A DNA stretch of 64,000 nt from the NCBI RefSeq assembly GCF_001632365.1, contig NW_024468512.1, positions 1,096,355-1,160,354 on the forward strand. Reading direction: 5' to 3'. Source of the stretch: Laetiporus sulphureus 93-53 (Eukaryota > Basidiomycota > Agaricomycetes > Polyporales > Laetiporaceae). Within the stretch, counting starts at the first letter, position 1; each line of letters begins with the position of its first letter. Below are positions 24,477-35,704 of the stretch, piece by piece. A program made the position numbers and the translations under genes. The notes beneath the pieces were generated by a model. That model had not been told where the DNA came from, did not search any database, and saw nothing but the letters and a program-made list of their open reading frames with translations.

Positions 24477-25944
24477 CTTTGGAAGAGGTATGAGGTGATA
24501 TTACAGATTGCTATAGAACGTTAGACTGAATACAAGCGACAAAGAGAGGAAGACACACAGAAGATATGAGAGCTTGGAATGAGGGCTGCGATGGAAGGGG
24601 GACGTTGTCGGCGGTTCAACGATGCCTGGAGAGTGGCCAAGTCGGCCTTTATATCCTGATACCCTGAGAAATCCTGCCTCAGTGGACCGGCAGGACAAAT
24701 CAGGCCTGTCTCAGCCTGTCGACGGAAAGAAATAAGTTGCGGACATAAAGCAAGCGAAGAACGACAATGTAGACCATTGGAGCAATCAGGCAACCCCTCG
24801 GAGCGATAAAAACAAATGCCGTCCATGAAGACAGCGACTCCATTCGCCATGCCTAATTTGAGCGGCATATCGCTTACCCAAGACAGACAGAACGGCACGG
24901 ATAGATGCGATGACCGACGACAAACATGTTCATAACGCAAGGATGGTGGCACTAAGTCGCTGCGTTCCATTCAAGACACCCGGAGACAGTGACAGGTAGA
25001 GAGAACGTCACTCACACCACAGGCAACCAATAGCCCATTTTGAGCGATGCAGGGCCACTTTTCTTGTCTTCTAAGCAGATGTCCATCGCCGTAGCATGTT
25101 GTCATCATGAAGTGTGGATCGAACGTCGGTCGCAGTTAGCAATACTCCTGCTTCCATGCAACCGATCAATACTGACCGCGCTACTCTCTTACCTCCGCGC
25201 CTCCCTTGAGTTACATAGAAGACATACTTTTAGGTGGAATTTCCAACAGCGACGTGAGTTGAATGACAGTCAGATGGGTCACGACGGAAATGCGAACCGT
25301 CATGAATGAGCTTTTAGGAATTTGATGACAAGAATTATTTAACAGTCCCACCGTATAGAAATAGACGCACGGGACCATACTAGGCAGTTAGGTCAACTTC
25401 CTTTGAACAATTCGTATCCAGCTGTAGGAGAGTAAGCCTGGATATATTGAGTGGATGATGGCAGGGTGAGTCCGGGAAACTCAGAACGCATCAACCGTGG
25501 CCCATAGCTCCTGGCCCATCGCTGTCGTATGTAGCTGAGATATGTAACATGGAAGTCAAGCGGTCTGTCAACAAGAAGTGCCCGGACTTGATGAATCACC
25601 GCGACGCTAGTTTGGATCACGCTCAGCAATCATGATCAAGCTAGGAACATGGCGCACGAAGCGCGCAGTTGTGCAGCGCGGTCACGTGATCAGCCACCGG
25701 CGAAACCCGTGATCCGATCTCAGATGCGTCTGAGATTTGTCCGCGAGCCAAGGGCAAAATCCGAGACCTGGGGTTAGGGGTCCTCACGTGATGGAACGCG
25801 TTCGGAGTGTCAGGTGATTCCGGAGGGGACAGCGTGATCAGGGACCATGGATGCTCGTCATTCAAGACTATCCTCGCGGTTTTGATAATAAACAAAACCT
25901 GTGTTCCCTCCTCCGCTTTCCTCGACACTGCTGACTTGCTCGCC
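24477..25944. promoter_or_regulatory. Divergent region between left large gene and DLD
   Basis: The first 1.27 kb belongs to the inverted-duplication arm and should contain the promoter of the large gene. The last 200 bases belong to the unique core and should contain the DLD promoter. CACGTG boxes lie at 25683-25688 (in GTCACGTGATC) and 25785-25790. Short frames here, including one at 25393-25629 on the minus strand, match the tandem-repeat unit of the right arm and are not convincing genes. Confidence 0.45.
25717..25736. promoter_or_regulatory. Perfect palindrome at inner end of left arm
   Basis: ATCTCAGA-TGCG-TCTGAGAT is an 8-bp perfect inverted repeat with a 4-base centre. It lies at the inner boundary of the duplication and is repeated at 29764-29783. 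It could be a dimeric transcription-factor site or a mark of the rearrangement breakpoint. Confidence 0.6.
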
Positions 25945-28477
25945 ATGAAGCTCCCCTTGCTAACGGTCGCACGATTCGCATCGCGCTCATATGAGAGTTC
26001 TCTGAGATTATGTCCCCTTCTCAGGCCCAAGCAATCAAATTGGAATTACATTTCATCCCAAGGCGCGATTCCGCGCCGTTCTCTCTCCTCGACGGCCAAG
26101 CATCCTGGAGCAGGCAGCGAGTCCAAGAATGTACAGAGCTTCCTTTTGGGTGCCGGCGCCGCGTTCGCTCTTGTTCTTGTCTACTACGTACAGAGCCAAG
26201 CTATCCATCTCGATGGTGCGAACGTTGGACCAGGTGACAATATCCACTCCGGCAAGGTCCCAAGGACAACCACGCATCAAGATCTTCCGCCGCCTTCACA
26301 GCCCTCCAAGTACGCGTCAAAGGAAGAGATCCAACAGGCCATCGCAGAGCTGCGAGTCGTCCTTCCCGCTGAGGGTGCCGTGTCCACCGACCCAGATGTC
26401 TTGCAGACATATGGCCACTCTGACAACTCTTATCATCCCACTTCGCCACACTCGGTCGTGGTCCGTCCTATGAGCACGGAAGACGTCGTCAAGATTGTCA
26501 ACATTGCACGAAAGTACCGGATGCCGATTGTGCCGTACGGCGGAGCTACCAGTTTGGAGGGGAATTTCGCGGGGGTGCGCTATCCTTGTCCATACTGAGC
26601 TATCACATTGACTCTGCCGCAGATCGAGACCGGGGATATCTGCATAGACATGTCAGGAATGGACAAGATTCTAGAAATACACGGTACGTGCATACTGTCT
26701 GCCCTTTCGCCTCCTGCGTGTTGATTTAGTATATCACCTCTTCGCAGAGGCCGACAGCGACCTGGTGTGTCAAGCGGGTGTGCAGTGGGAGATCGTGAAC
26801 GAGACCCTGAAAGACAAGGGCATTGCATTGTTTTTCCCAGTAGGCAGCCTTTGGATGTCACACGTATGTAACAATGTCTCAGCAAAGTTCAGGTTGATCC
26901 AGGTCCGGGAGCAGTAAGCAATGACCCGTCCTGAATTGCTAAGTGCTGCAGGTAACATACTATATAACTAGACGATCGGTGGCATGATCGGCACGGGGTG
27001 CTCGGGCAGTGAGTGCCAGACAACGAGCAGTTCTGCTAGTCGAAGTCGTTTGATTGGAACTCCTTGTTACAGCGAACGCTGTCCGATATGGAACAGCGAA
27101 GGGCGAGTGGTTCCTCAATCTCGTATGTACCGCAGCAAGCAAGTCCTATTGAGAATATTCACCACCTGTGCAGACCGCGGTATTGCCCAATGGCGAAGTC
27201 ATCAAAACGCGTCGGAGGGCGCACAAGTCGGCAGCTGGTTTTGACCTGACAAAGCTATTCATCGGCGCCGAAGGCACACTGGGCGTCGTCACCGAGGGCG
27301 AGCTTTTCAATGCAGGTCATTGTACGACTCGCTGACCCCCACATTCCTCTTCCAGCCACCTTACGCTTGGCACCTCTGCTGCCGACCAAGGTCGCCATGG
27401 CGCAGTTCCCTGACGTCGAACATGCTGTCAGCGCTGTACAAGAAATACTGAATAGTGCTAATGGACCGCACATCCGTATGTGAAATCTCAACATACACTA
27501 TCGTTCGCTGAGCTTCATGACGCCATAGAATGCATCGAACTACTCGACGACAACAGTATGCATCCCCTACACGCACTGCCTTTAGCAGTATTTCTCTAAT
27601 CTTCACAGTGATGGCCGCAATTAACTCCGCCGGCGAGGTCTCCCGAAAGCTCCCCGTCAGCGACACGCTCTTCTTCAAGATCCAGGGCGACAAGGAGGGG
27701 ATCAGCGTCGCCGCCGCCGCCGTGCAGCAGACCGTGCGCAGGCACGGGAGCACGCGCTTCGAGTTTGCGCAGACGGACGAGGAGGCCACCGAGCTCTGGG
27801 AGAGCCGCAAGTACGCGCTCATCAGCACGATCGGGAGCGTGCCGGGCTCGCGCTGCTGGACGACGGACGTGTGGTGCGTGCTGATTGGGTTTTTGGTCGT
27901 ACGCGTTGGATGGGCCGCCTGACGAACTGAGACAGCGTGCCGCCGTCGCGGTTGCCGCAGCTCGTTTATGAGACGAAGAAGGATTTGGCGGAGCACAAGC
28001 TCAAGTCGACTATTGTCGGCCACGTCGGTGATGGTAGGCATGCTCGGCTCTTGGTACACGTCGCTGGTCTCATTATGCTCCGTGCAGGCAACTTCCATGC
28101 GTTGATTCTGTTCATGGACGATAAGGAGCTCCAGAAGGTGAGCGAAGCCGTGCACCGGTTGGTCCACCGCGCGATTCGGCTGGACGGAAGCTGTGAGCGT
28201 TTGGTGTTTTCTTTTGAGGCACCGAAGTTGACAGCGATTATGCAGGTACCGGTGAACATGGTGTCGGCGTCGGTAAGAAGGAGTATTTGGTGGCTGAGCT
28301 TGGAGAGAATACCGTTGAGTTGATGAAGACGATCAAGCGGGCCATCGACCCGCTGAACATCATGAACCCAAGCAAGGCAAGCACATAGGGTTTCACTGAA
28401 TTTGTATCGAAAGCGCCGTGGCTCACTCCACTCTCTTGCAGCTGTACCCCGACCCAGTGGACGAGAAGCACAAGTAG
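25945..28477 (+). CDS. DLD1: D-lactate dehydrogenase (cytochrome), mitochondrial
   Basis: An FAD-linked D-lactate:cytochrome c oxidoreductase of the inner mitochondrial membrane, converting D-lactate to pyruvate. The start at 25945 gives a basic, Ser-rich presequence (KLPLLTVARFASRSYES), then a membrane anchor (SFLLGAGAAFALVLVYYVQ). The FAD-binding domain follows: PMSTEDVVKIVNIARKYRMP, PYGGATSLEGNFAG, TIGGMIGTGCSG and FIGAEGTLGVVTE. The C-terminal FAD-oxidase domain has ELWESRKYALISTIG, VGHVGDGNFH, TGEHGVGVGKKEYL and the ending NIMNPSKLYPDPV. About ten short introns interrupt it; one small exon near 27525 encodes only ECIELLDDN. Size and motif order fit fungal Dld1. It is the plus-strand gene in the unique core between the inverted arms and converges with BMT2. 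Confidence 0.92.
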
Positions 28478-28661
28478 ACGTTTACGGAAGTAATGTAGAA
28501 TAGCCGAGTTTTCCAATGCCTTGGTGCTGGCGCGCAATGGGCCTTTAACATCGAGGACAACATATCGCGATGACTTGACCGAAGCGCTGATCATGACATT
28601 GGATGGGTGATAACTACAGTATCAGCTGATTCATACCCAGCGTGGCAGGATCACCGACCCA

Positions 28662-29705
28662 TCACAACAGAATAACAAAGTTGTTCCTTTTCCCCGGCCG
28701 TAAAACTTTCTTGCTCTCATATGCTGCTGGATCGGTCGTGTGTGACTTGCCGGGCGTCTTGCGCAGGAGCCAATACGCCATTTTGCCGCCCTCTTTCCAC
28801 CGTGACTTTATCATAGAGAGCCCAATGATTTGCAGGAGGCCCGCAAAGTGCTCCGGCGTGAGGTAGCGCGAGTTGAGGATGCATGGAAGCGGCAGCTTAT
28901 CCGAGGAGCGTGAATAATTTTATGGCGCAGGGCGTACGGGGACAGACTTACGGCGATGAACAGGAGGCCATCCGGACGCAGCATCGTGTGAGCTAGTCGC
29001 AACATCCTGCCTGTGTCGCCAAGTTCAGTACTTGTCCTTCAGCGTCTGAGGGAAATGCATACGTACCTCGATCTTTCGCATCCGGGACGAAATTCAGGAC
29101 GAGGCTGAGGCTGATGATGTCCCACTTCTCGCGGTGCTCTGCTTCGCTCATAAGCAGGAAATCCTGCTCCACAATAGCTGGGTGGTTAGACCGGAGATCT
29201 ATCGGCGTGTTCTGGATCCACGCAGTACAGGATGCGTAGTTGTCGGGTTTGAGGGCGCCAACCTCGAGTAGCCTGTAACGTTGTGCATGAGTGCTCCCAT
29301 CATTCATTCGAGGGCAAAACCAGCTCAGATATACCTCAACGTTGTATGCTTTTTCAGGCTTGCGCTGGCCAATCCCAGTTCTTTCAACCACTCGATCAAA
29401 ACCTTCTCGCTGCCGCCCCCTCGATCGCTACCTTGCCCAATAGTAGACATCCTCTGGTAGGCACTAAGCCCACCTACTTCCTCAATCTCATCGTCAACAT
29501 CGGCCAACCCCTTCCGTGCATTTTCTAGCCCGTCTCCCGCCTCAATTGCCTTCTCCAGTTGCGCTCGCCGCTTGATGAGGACGTGGAAGCGCCTAATGAG
29601 AGCGCGCGTCGCGATTGGATTGCTGGATCCCCTCGTGCCGGGTCTCGCGGACGCCTCCACGGTGGTGATGGGAGTCTTCCGCTTGTGCTTACGTGCCTTG
29701 GGCAT
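28662..29705 (-). CDS. BMT2: BMT2-like 25S rRNA (adenine-N1)-methyltransferase
   Basis: A SAM-dependent nucleolar methyltransferase of the Bmt2/SAMTOR family; in yeast Bmt2 makes m1A2142 of 25S rRNA. The start at 29705 gives a basic nuclear-type tail (MPKARKHKRKTP). A helical segment (RALIRRFHVLIKRRAQLEK) and an upstream GLSAYQRMSTIGQGSDRGG block follow. The Rossmann core has LLEVGALKPDNY (SAM-binding loop), IDLRSNHPAIVEQDFL, the signature WDIISLSLVLNFVPDAKDRG and MLRLAHTMLRPDGLLF. The last exon reads LPLPCILNSRYLTPEHF and ends at 28662. Three or so introns are needed. The order of motifs is strongly diagnostic. It is transcribed towards DLD with about 180 bases between stops, and starts only 50 bases from the right arm. 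Confidence 0.88.
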
Positions 29706-29763
29706 CGCAAGCTGAGACGACTACATTGCTTGTGGGTAATGGAGGAAGGACGCTCGCGGACAA

Positions 29764-29783
29764 ATCTCAGACGCATCTGAGAT
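29764..29783. promoter_or_regulatory. Perfect palindrome at inner end of right arm
   Basis: ATCTCAGA-CGCA-TCTGAGAT is the mirror copy of the site at 25717-25736, only about 60 bases upstream of the BMT2 start. A CACGTG box lies nearby at 29812-29817. Confidence 0.6.
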
Positions 29784-29858
29784 CGGATCACGGATTGCGC
29801 CGGAGGTTGGTCACGTGACATCGCTGCAAAACTGCGTTCTCGAAGCGGTGGCCAGGTC

Positions 29859-30460
29859 ATGTTCCTAGCTTGACTGCTGAGCATGATTCAAACTAGCGTC
29901 GCGGTGGCTCATCAAGTCCGGGCACTTCTTGTCGACAGACCGCTTGACTTCCATGTTATATATCTCGGCTACGACAGCGATGGGCCAGGAGCTATCACAC
30001 GGTTGATGCGTTCTGAGGTCGAGTTTCCCCACTGCGGGCTCACCCTGAGTGCCATGTTCCTAGCTTGACTGCTGAGCATGATTCAAACTAGCGTCGCGGT
30101 GGCTCATCAAGTCCGGGCACTTCTTGTCGACAGACCGCTTAACTTCCATGTTATATATCTCAGCTACGACAGCGATGGGCCAGGAGCTATCACACGGTTG
30201 ATGCGTTCTGAGGTCGAGTTTCCCCACTGCGGGCTCACCCTGAGTGCCATGTTCCTAGCTTGACTGCTGAGCATGATTCAAACTAGCGTCGCGGTGGCTC
30301 ATCAAGTCCGGGCACTTCTTGTCGACAGACCGCTTAACTTCCATGTTATATATCTCAGCTACGACAGCGATGGGCCAGGAACTATCACATGGTTGATGCG
30401 TCCTGAGTTTCCCCACTGTGGGCTCACCCTGCCATCATCCAGTCAAATATATCCAGGCCT
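29859..30460 (+). repeat. Three 195-bp tandem repeats
   Basis: GCATGATTCAAACTAGCG occurs at 29881, 30076 and 30271, giving an exact period of 195 bp. The first two units are nearly identical; the third diverges after about 140 bp. Each contains a 61- to 99-codon open frame, which follows from the repeat and is not good evidence of a gene. The left arm has one unit near 25625. Confidence 0.92.
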
Positions 30461-31443
30461 ACTTTATGATATCCTCCTACAGCTGGATACGAACTGTTCA
30501 AAGGCAGCTAATCTAATTTCCTACTATGACCCCGTACGTATATTTGAGTTGTACGGCGGGACTATTAAATAAGTCCTAAAGCCTTATTCATGACAGTTCG
30601 CATCTCCATCACGACCCATCAATTGTCATTTACAGCGCGATCGCGTGCAGCCGCACGGACCTGCGTAACTCGCGTCGCTGTTGGACATACCACATCAAAG
30701 TATGTCATCTGTATTGCTCAATTGAAGCGCGGAGGTGGGAGAGCAGGGCGGTGGTATTACGGATCAGTTGCATGGAAGCAGGAGCACTGCCCATTAAGGC
30801 CCAATTGAGCCGATGTTCAGTCCACGTTTGAGCGTGCCATCACGCTACGTCACACAGCACACCAAAAAATGGCCCTGCGTCGCTCGAAATGGGCTATTGG
30901 TTGCCTACGTTGTGAGTCACGTTCTCTTCACTTGGCACCGCCTTGCATGGAGTGCAGCGACTTAGCGGCGGTTAGCGCAGCCCTCGTTGTGCGATGAACA
31001 TGCCGATCATCGGTTATCGCATCTATCCGTGTCGTTCTGTCTCTCTTGGGCAAGCCATCTGCCCATCGAATTAGGCGTGGCGAATCGAGCCCCGTCTTCA
31101 TGGATGGCGTTTGTTTTTGATCGCTCCAAGAAGTTGCTTAATTGCTCCAATAGTCCACATCTTCACGATTCTTCGCTTGTTTAATTCCCGGTATTTATTT
31201 ATTTCCGTCGACAGGCTGAGACTGGCCTGTGGTCTGCTGAGGAAGAATTTCTCAGGACATCAGGATATAAAGGTCGCCTTGGCCATTCTCCAGGCATCAT
31301 TGAACCGCCGAAAACGTCCTCCCTTCCATCGCAGCCCTCTTTTCAAGCTCTCGTATCTTCTGTGTGTCTTCCTCTCTTTGTCGCTTGTATTCAGTCTAAC
31401 GTTCTATAGCAATCTGTAATATCACCTCATACCTCTTCCAAAG
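30461..31443 (+). promoter_or_regulatory. Upstream region of right large gene
   Basis: About 980 bases homologous to 24477-25400 on the other strand, but visibly more diverged (substitutions and small indels) than the gene itself. It should contain the promoter; GGATATAAAG near 31263 sits about 180 bases before the start codon and is shared by both copies. Confidence 0.45.
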
Positions 31444-34400
31444 ATGTGTGTTGGCGAGAACTGCGCTCCTCAGGCAGTGCATTACATGAATGCACAGTTG
31501 ACCTCCCTCTACGAAAATGCGGTCGAATGTATCAAGCACCACAACTACGCAAACAAGCCCGCTGAGGAGTACAGTGCGTGTCTTACTTTCTGCTCATTGC
31601 GCAATAGGTATTGACGAATTCTGGGTTTGTCACGCAGAGTACTCACATGCTCTCGCTGAGTACGCGTTCGTCGACCCCAACACCAAGGGACGCCAGACGC
31701 TATTCCAAGCCAACTTCGACAAACCGCTCTTGGAGTTCATCTGCAACCACGACGCCATCTTGCGTCTCAAGATCTCTAAAGGCTATTACCGCCTTGATTA
31801 TACCAGATCGTCATCAATGACGTACTCGGAGAAGTGATTATGACTAGCGCACATGTTCTCGCCTCGTCCTCTGACGCTTGCATTTCAGGGATCGCATGCA
31901 GTCCCTTTCAGCATTAGAAGTTTCATTCCGCGTCCCCTTCGACACTCGCTGTCTCAAAGGCAAGGATACGAAAATCGGAAACGGTCAAAATCTCATTGAA
32001 CTCATCGTGCTCAACCTGCAGAGTATGTGATCATTGTCTTGACGTTATTCAGGTCATTTATGGCTCCCTTCAACAGAGGCCGAACTTATCTCCGCCAACC
32101 CTGCCGTGATCGTCGGTCGCGATGCTCTCGTGTTCTACCTCTCGCAGTATCTTTCATTCCTACAGCAGGCGCGCTACCACGTCCTCTTCTCGCTGCCAGA
32201 CTTCGACGACGATAGGTACAAGTTGACCATCGACTACTCGCTCATGGGCTCACAAGTGCTCGATATTGACGAGATCTGCGGCGTCAGCATTGACAAGATC
32301 AACACGTATCTTTCGTCGGTCTGGTTGAAAGCTGCGATGCTTGTCGGTGCTGAAGGCGGCGCTGCTGACTGGAAGGACACGTGTCTCGCCGAGGTCCGCA
32401 GCCACTGGACTATGCACGCGGATTCGGAGGTTCACTTCCATGTCAGGCTTGGCGCGCCCCATGTCAAAGCGATTTGCTCCCGTGAGGCCGTCGTCTACTT
32501 CAGAATTGACGAGGTCTTCTTCTACGACGGCGTTAACTTCGAGGTGTAAGTCCTGCATTCAATCGATGCACGGTGCGACCTAACTCAAGGTGACCATGTA
32601 GCGCTCCTCGTCAACAATACTCTGACTGGGAAATTGCTGTCTTGGTCGATGTGATCGATGAGTTCGACGGGTACGTTACCCGCTGCAAGCTAGACCTCTC
32701 CAGTGAGCCCATTAGCACATCATCACAATCATCTCTCGTTGACGATTCTTGCGCAGCCGCTCGTCCGTACCACCAGTGGTGCACGTTCACCGGCATCGAC
32801 AGAAACGACGAGCTCGCGTTAAATTTCTGTACCCGCCTGGTCGAGTTCTTCACCTCCAGCTATCTTGATGTCCTCGAGAGCGTCGACTTTCACGTCATCT
32901 ATCACCACGATACCCGCTGGGTCACTACCCACAGCCACCGCTTCTTCGAGGACTCGTCGGAATCTGAGGAGGAGGTCGAGGAGTGGACCGTTACAGAGGA
33001 CACAAAGAGCGCGAGAATCATCGAGTGGAAGGAGATGGTGACGCGCTCCGAGATGTACGGGTTCGACCAGATCGTTGCGATCTCCCAATCCTCGGTCAAC
33101 GCCAACTTTGTCGCGCTGTGGGATCTGGCCCAGATCACCAAGAGCGAGGAGCATACTTCCGCGCTGGCGAAGTGGTCACATGAGAGCTACTTCTCGGCTA
33201 CTTTCCGGCCATTGACTTTACGTCTTTTGAGTAACGGCCGAGCTATTGTTTGGGTCGACATGCAGGAGGGCGACCTGAAGATTCTGAAGAACTGGATGCC
33301 TTGGAAAGAGTATGTATGCAACTGTTTTCTTTTCGTTTTATGCATGATTTGTACCACTGCAGGAGCGAGACCTACCATTTCGATGGGTGGCGTCTCGCCT
33401 TCGAGGTTGACCTCAAGAAGTGCACTCATGCAGAGCTAGATGTCCACGAGACGTGGCATTCGAGATTCAAAGAAACCCACGTCTACAAGGCACACGGCAA
33501 GCACACCGACCGCCACCTCGAGCATCTCTATCTCAACTTACGCAGTACGGCTATCCATCTAATATTCATGGATATCCCAAGACTGACGTCCATTGAAAAG
33601 ACGCGGAGTTCTTGCACGAGTTCTCCACGTTCGAGGGCCTCTTCCACTCGCATGACCATCACCCGATTGACAAGGTCCAGGCAGTTGTACACTACATCGG
33701 CTGCTACTACTTCCCCTACTTGGCGCACGGCGGCCTCAACATCCTGCATACCGTTCCCGTCTGGGAGCATGGCCTCGACATCTCGTCCTTTGCGTTGACG
33801 AGCGTGTCGTTCCACGTCTACTCGAAGGAGGTCATCCACCGCCACAACTGGGCTCAGCACTCACACGTCACCGAACCGATCATCGTCGTCCTCGGGATGA
33901 CCAAGGGCCGCCCGCTGCCGCAGGAGCGCCTCGACTTCTCCACCAATTGGGTCGTCCGCGTCTCGAAGGGCGCCTCCTACGGCACGGTGTGCCTCTCGCG
34001 CAAGGCATTCATGGAGGAGCGTCTCCTCCAGCTCCTCACCAATGTCAATGCTCTGACCACGATCATCCCTGTGTTTACTGGAGTGGAAGAGGGAGTCTGG
34101 AAGCTAGACCTCACGACCTGGGCACTGCACACGTACAAGAAGAAGCAGGTGTGCAAGTGGCAGCTCGATTCGGAGGCGGATGAATACATGCGGTACACAT
34201 GGCAGTTCCGCGACGGCTGGAAATACGAGCATGAAGGCGGCGAGGTGCCCAACGGCACATACGCAGTTTCCTGTGAGTGACCTGACTTATTAAGTTATTA
34301 GGCCGGTCTGACTTTGAAGCAGGCTCCACGCGCAACTTCGTCGAGCTACCCGCGGCTGCCAGGGGCAGGTCGATGGATATCAGGATCTGGGGTGAGGTTG

Positions 34401-35177
34401 AACTCAAGATGTCGTTCAGTTCTGGTGCGAAGCACGGAAGGTGCGTACCTTTAGTTAAATTCATGGTTCCCTCGCCCGCATGACATTTGTCCCTCAGCGC
34501 CAAGTCCAGCGCGAGGTGGGATGCCCTGCTCTGTATGCATACCGATGTCGACGGCATTAAGGTCAAGCTCGCCGGGTCTCTCAAGCCTACCATCGAGTCG
34601 ACGCAGTACGAAGGCGGCTCCGCCTCGGAGATGTTCACCGATCTGCAGACGAACCTGTGCGCAAACCTGCCGAACGCTGTCGATCTTAAGGCGGTCGTCG
34701 ATGAGCTCAAGATGTTCGAAGGCATTTGGCAGTACGGCTACCAGGGCGCGCAGGCGTATTACCTCGCGAGCCCGGTCTTCTCCACGAAGGGCGATGTCAT
34801 CTTCGAGCTGCGCCCACATGGTCAGCAGGTCGGGAGAACTTCTGGTGTGCAGGGAAGCCTGGGAAGGACGGGACGCCCGGCCGTGGACCGGCCATCATGT
34901 GAGTTTATTTTACGCCCTTGTGTTGATCCCAACATAACCTCTTGATGGCACCTATGCAGTCCTTCAGAAGGTCAAGGAAGTAGTACAGACCGCACTGAGC
35001 AGCGAGGATGAAACATACACTAACGGTCATGCCAACGGCCACGCAAATGGAAGCGGGACCTACATGGCGACGACTATGACGTACGACATGCACGTGGAGA
35101 AGGGCGAGGAGGGCGACGTGGAGGACTTTCAGGACCCCATGGCTTTTCGGATGCCTGAAAGTGAAGTGGTGGCATGA
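31444..35177 (+). CDS. Large protein of unknown function, right copy
   Basis: The mirror twin of the minus-strand gene at 20745-24476, starting at the same MCVGENCAPQAV codon and ending SEVVA at 35177. All exons are open and the roughly ten introns are at the same places. Introns are also nearly identical: the one after MPWKE differs at about two of 53 bases. Visible replacements are few, for example 2 in 147 residues in the block covering 32106-32549 and 6 in 222 in the block covering 33612-34280 (Arg to Cys, Lys to Glu, Pro to Ser and others). No domain could be assigned. Two intact copies suggest that both are expressed or that the duplication is recent or homogenised. Confidence 0.8.
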
Positions 35178-35704
35178 GCTCAGCTGTATGCGCTCTGGGA
35201 GCTGCTTCGCGTTGCGCTTGAATGGCTGCTTTGGCGGTTGCTGTGACCTCCTTGTTTGCTCCTGCGCGCACTGTTCCTGTTGTTGTTGTTGACTTCCTAC
35301 TGCAATTACGCTCTTACTGTCTGTTACCACTACAGTAGTATGTGTACAATCTGCAATCGTCTCTCGGTCTTCTTAGATCATCATCCATATCAGAAAAACG
35401 TTAGTTCTCCACGTACTCCTATCATTCGGAGTATCATTTCCAGAGGGTTCCGAATGTGCAGGCGTTTCTGTACGTGCATTCACGTGTGGCGCAGCTTGTA
35501 ATGGCGACTGGAAGCCTTCTCGGCGAGACTTGAAAGTTATCATCTCTAATATGATAATATGAACGCTTGCCCTGCTGATATGCAGGGACGTCTTCCATCT
35601 TATTATTACAAACTATCTTACAACCGTGTGATCCACTTCGCATCTCTGATCCCGGCCGTATATCGCTATCATTGAGCCAAGGGCGAGCTTCGTCGTTTCA
35701 ACAT
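35178..35704. other. Convergent gap between large gene and metallothionein
   Basis: About 530 bases. The right arm ends near 35285, and the rest has no convincing frame. It holds the 3' ends of two converging genes. Confidence 0.4.

Larger units (their letters stand above)
20605..25745 (+). repeat. Left arm of large inverted duplication
   Basis: This stretch matches the reverse complement of 29755-35285. Correspondence begins near 20605 (GAGCAGTGCGCGCAGGAGCA, seen at about 35285 in reverse) and ends near 25745 just inside TTTGTCCGCGAG. It includes one complete large gene, its promoter, and a single copy of the unit that is tandemly triplicated in the right arm. The centre of symmetry is near 27.75-27.95 kb. 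Confidence 0.88.
29755..35285 (+). repeat. Right arm of large inverted duplication
   Basis: This is the reverse-complement counterpart of 20605-25745. It is about 390 bp longer, which equals the two extra 195-bp tandem units near its inner end. The first 50-100 bases repeat the CACGTG box and palindrome of the left arm. The match fades near 35285 in GCTCCTGCGCGCACTG. Confidence 0.88.

Noticed and set aside
25770..25782. GGGGTTAGGGG resembling telomere repeat sequence
   Set aside because: Only one TTAGGG unit is present; internal single units occur by chance.
29883..30572. Three 61- to 99-codon open frames in the 195-bp tandem units
   Set aside because: The frames are near-identical only because the DNA unit is repeated. 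They have no splice context or family resemblance, and they lie in a promoter-proximal repeat.
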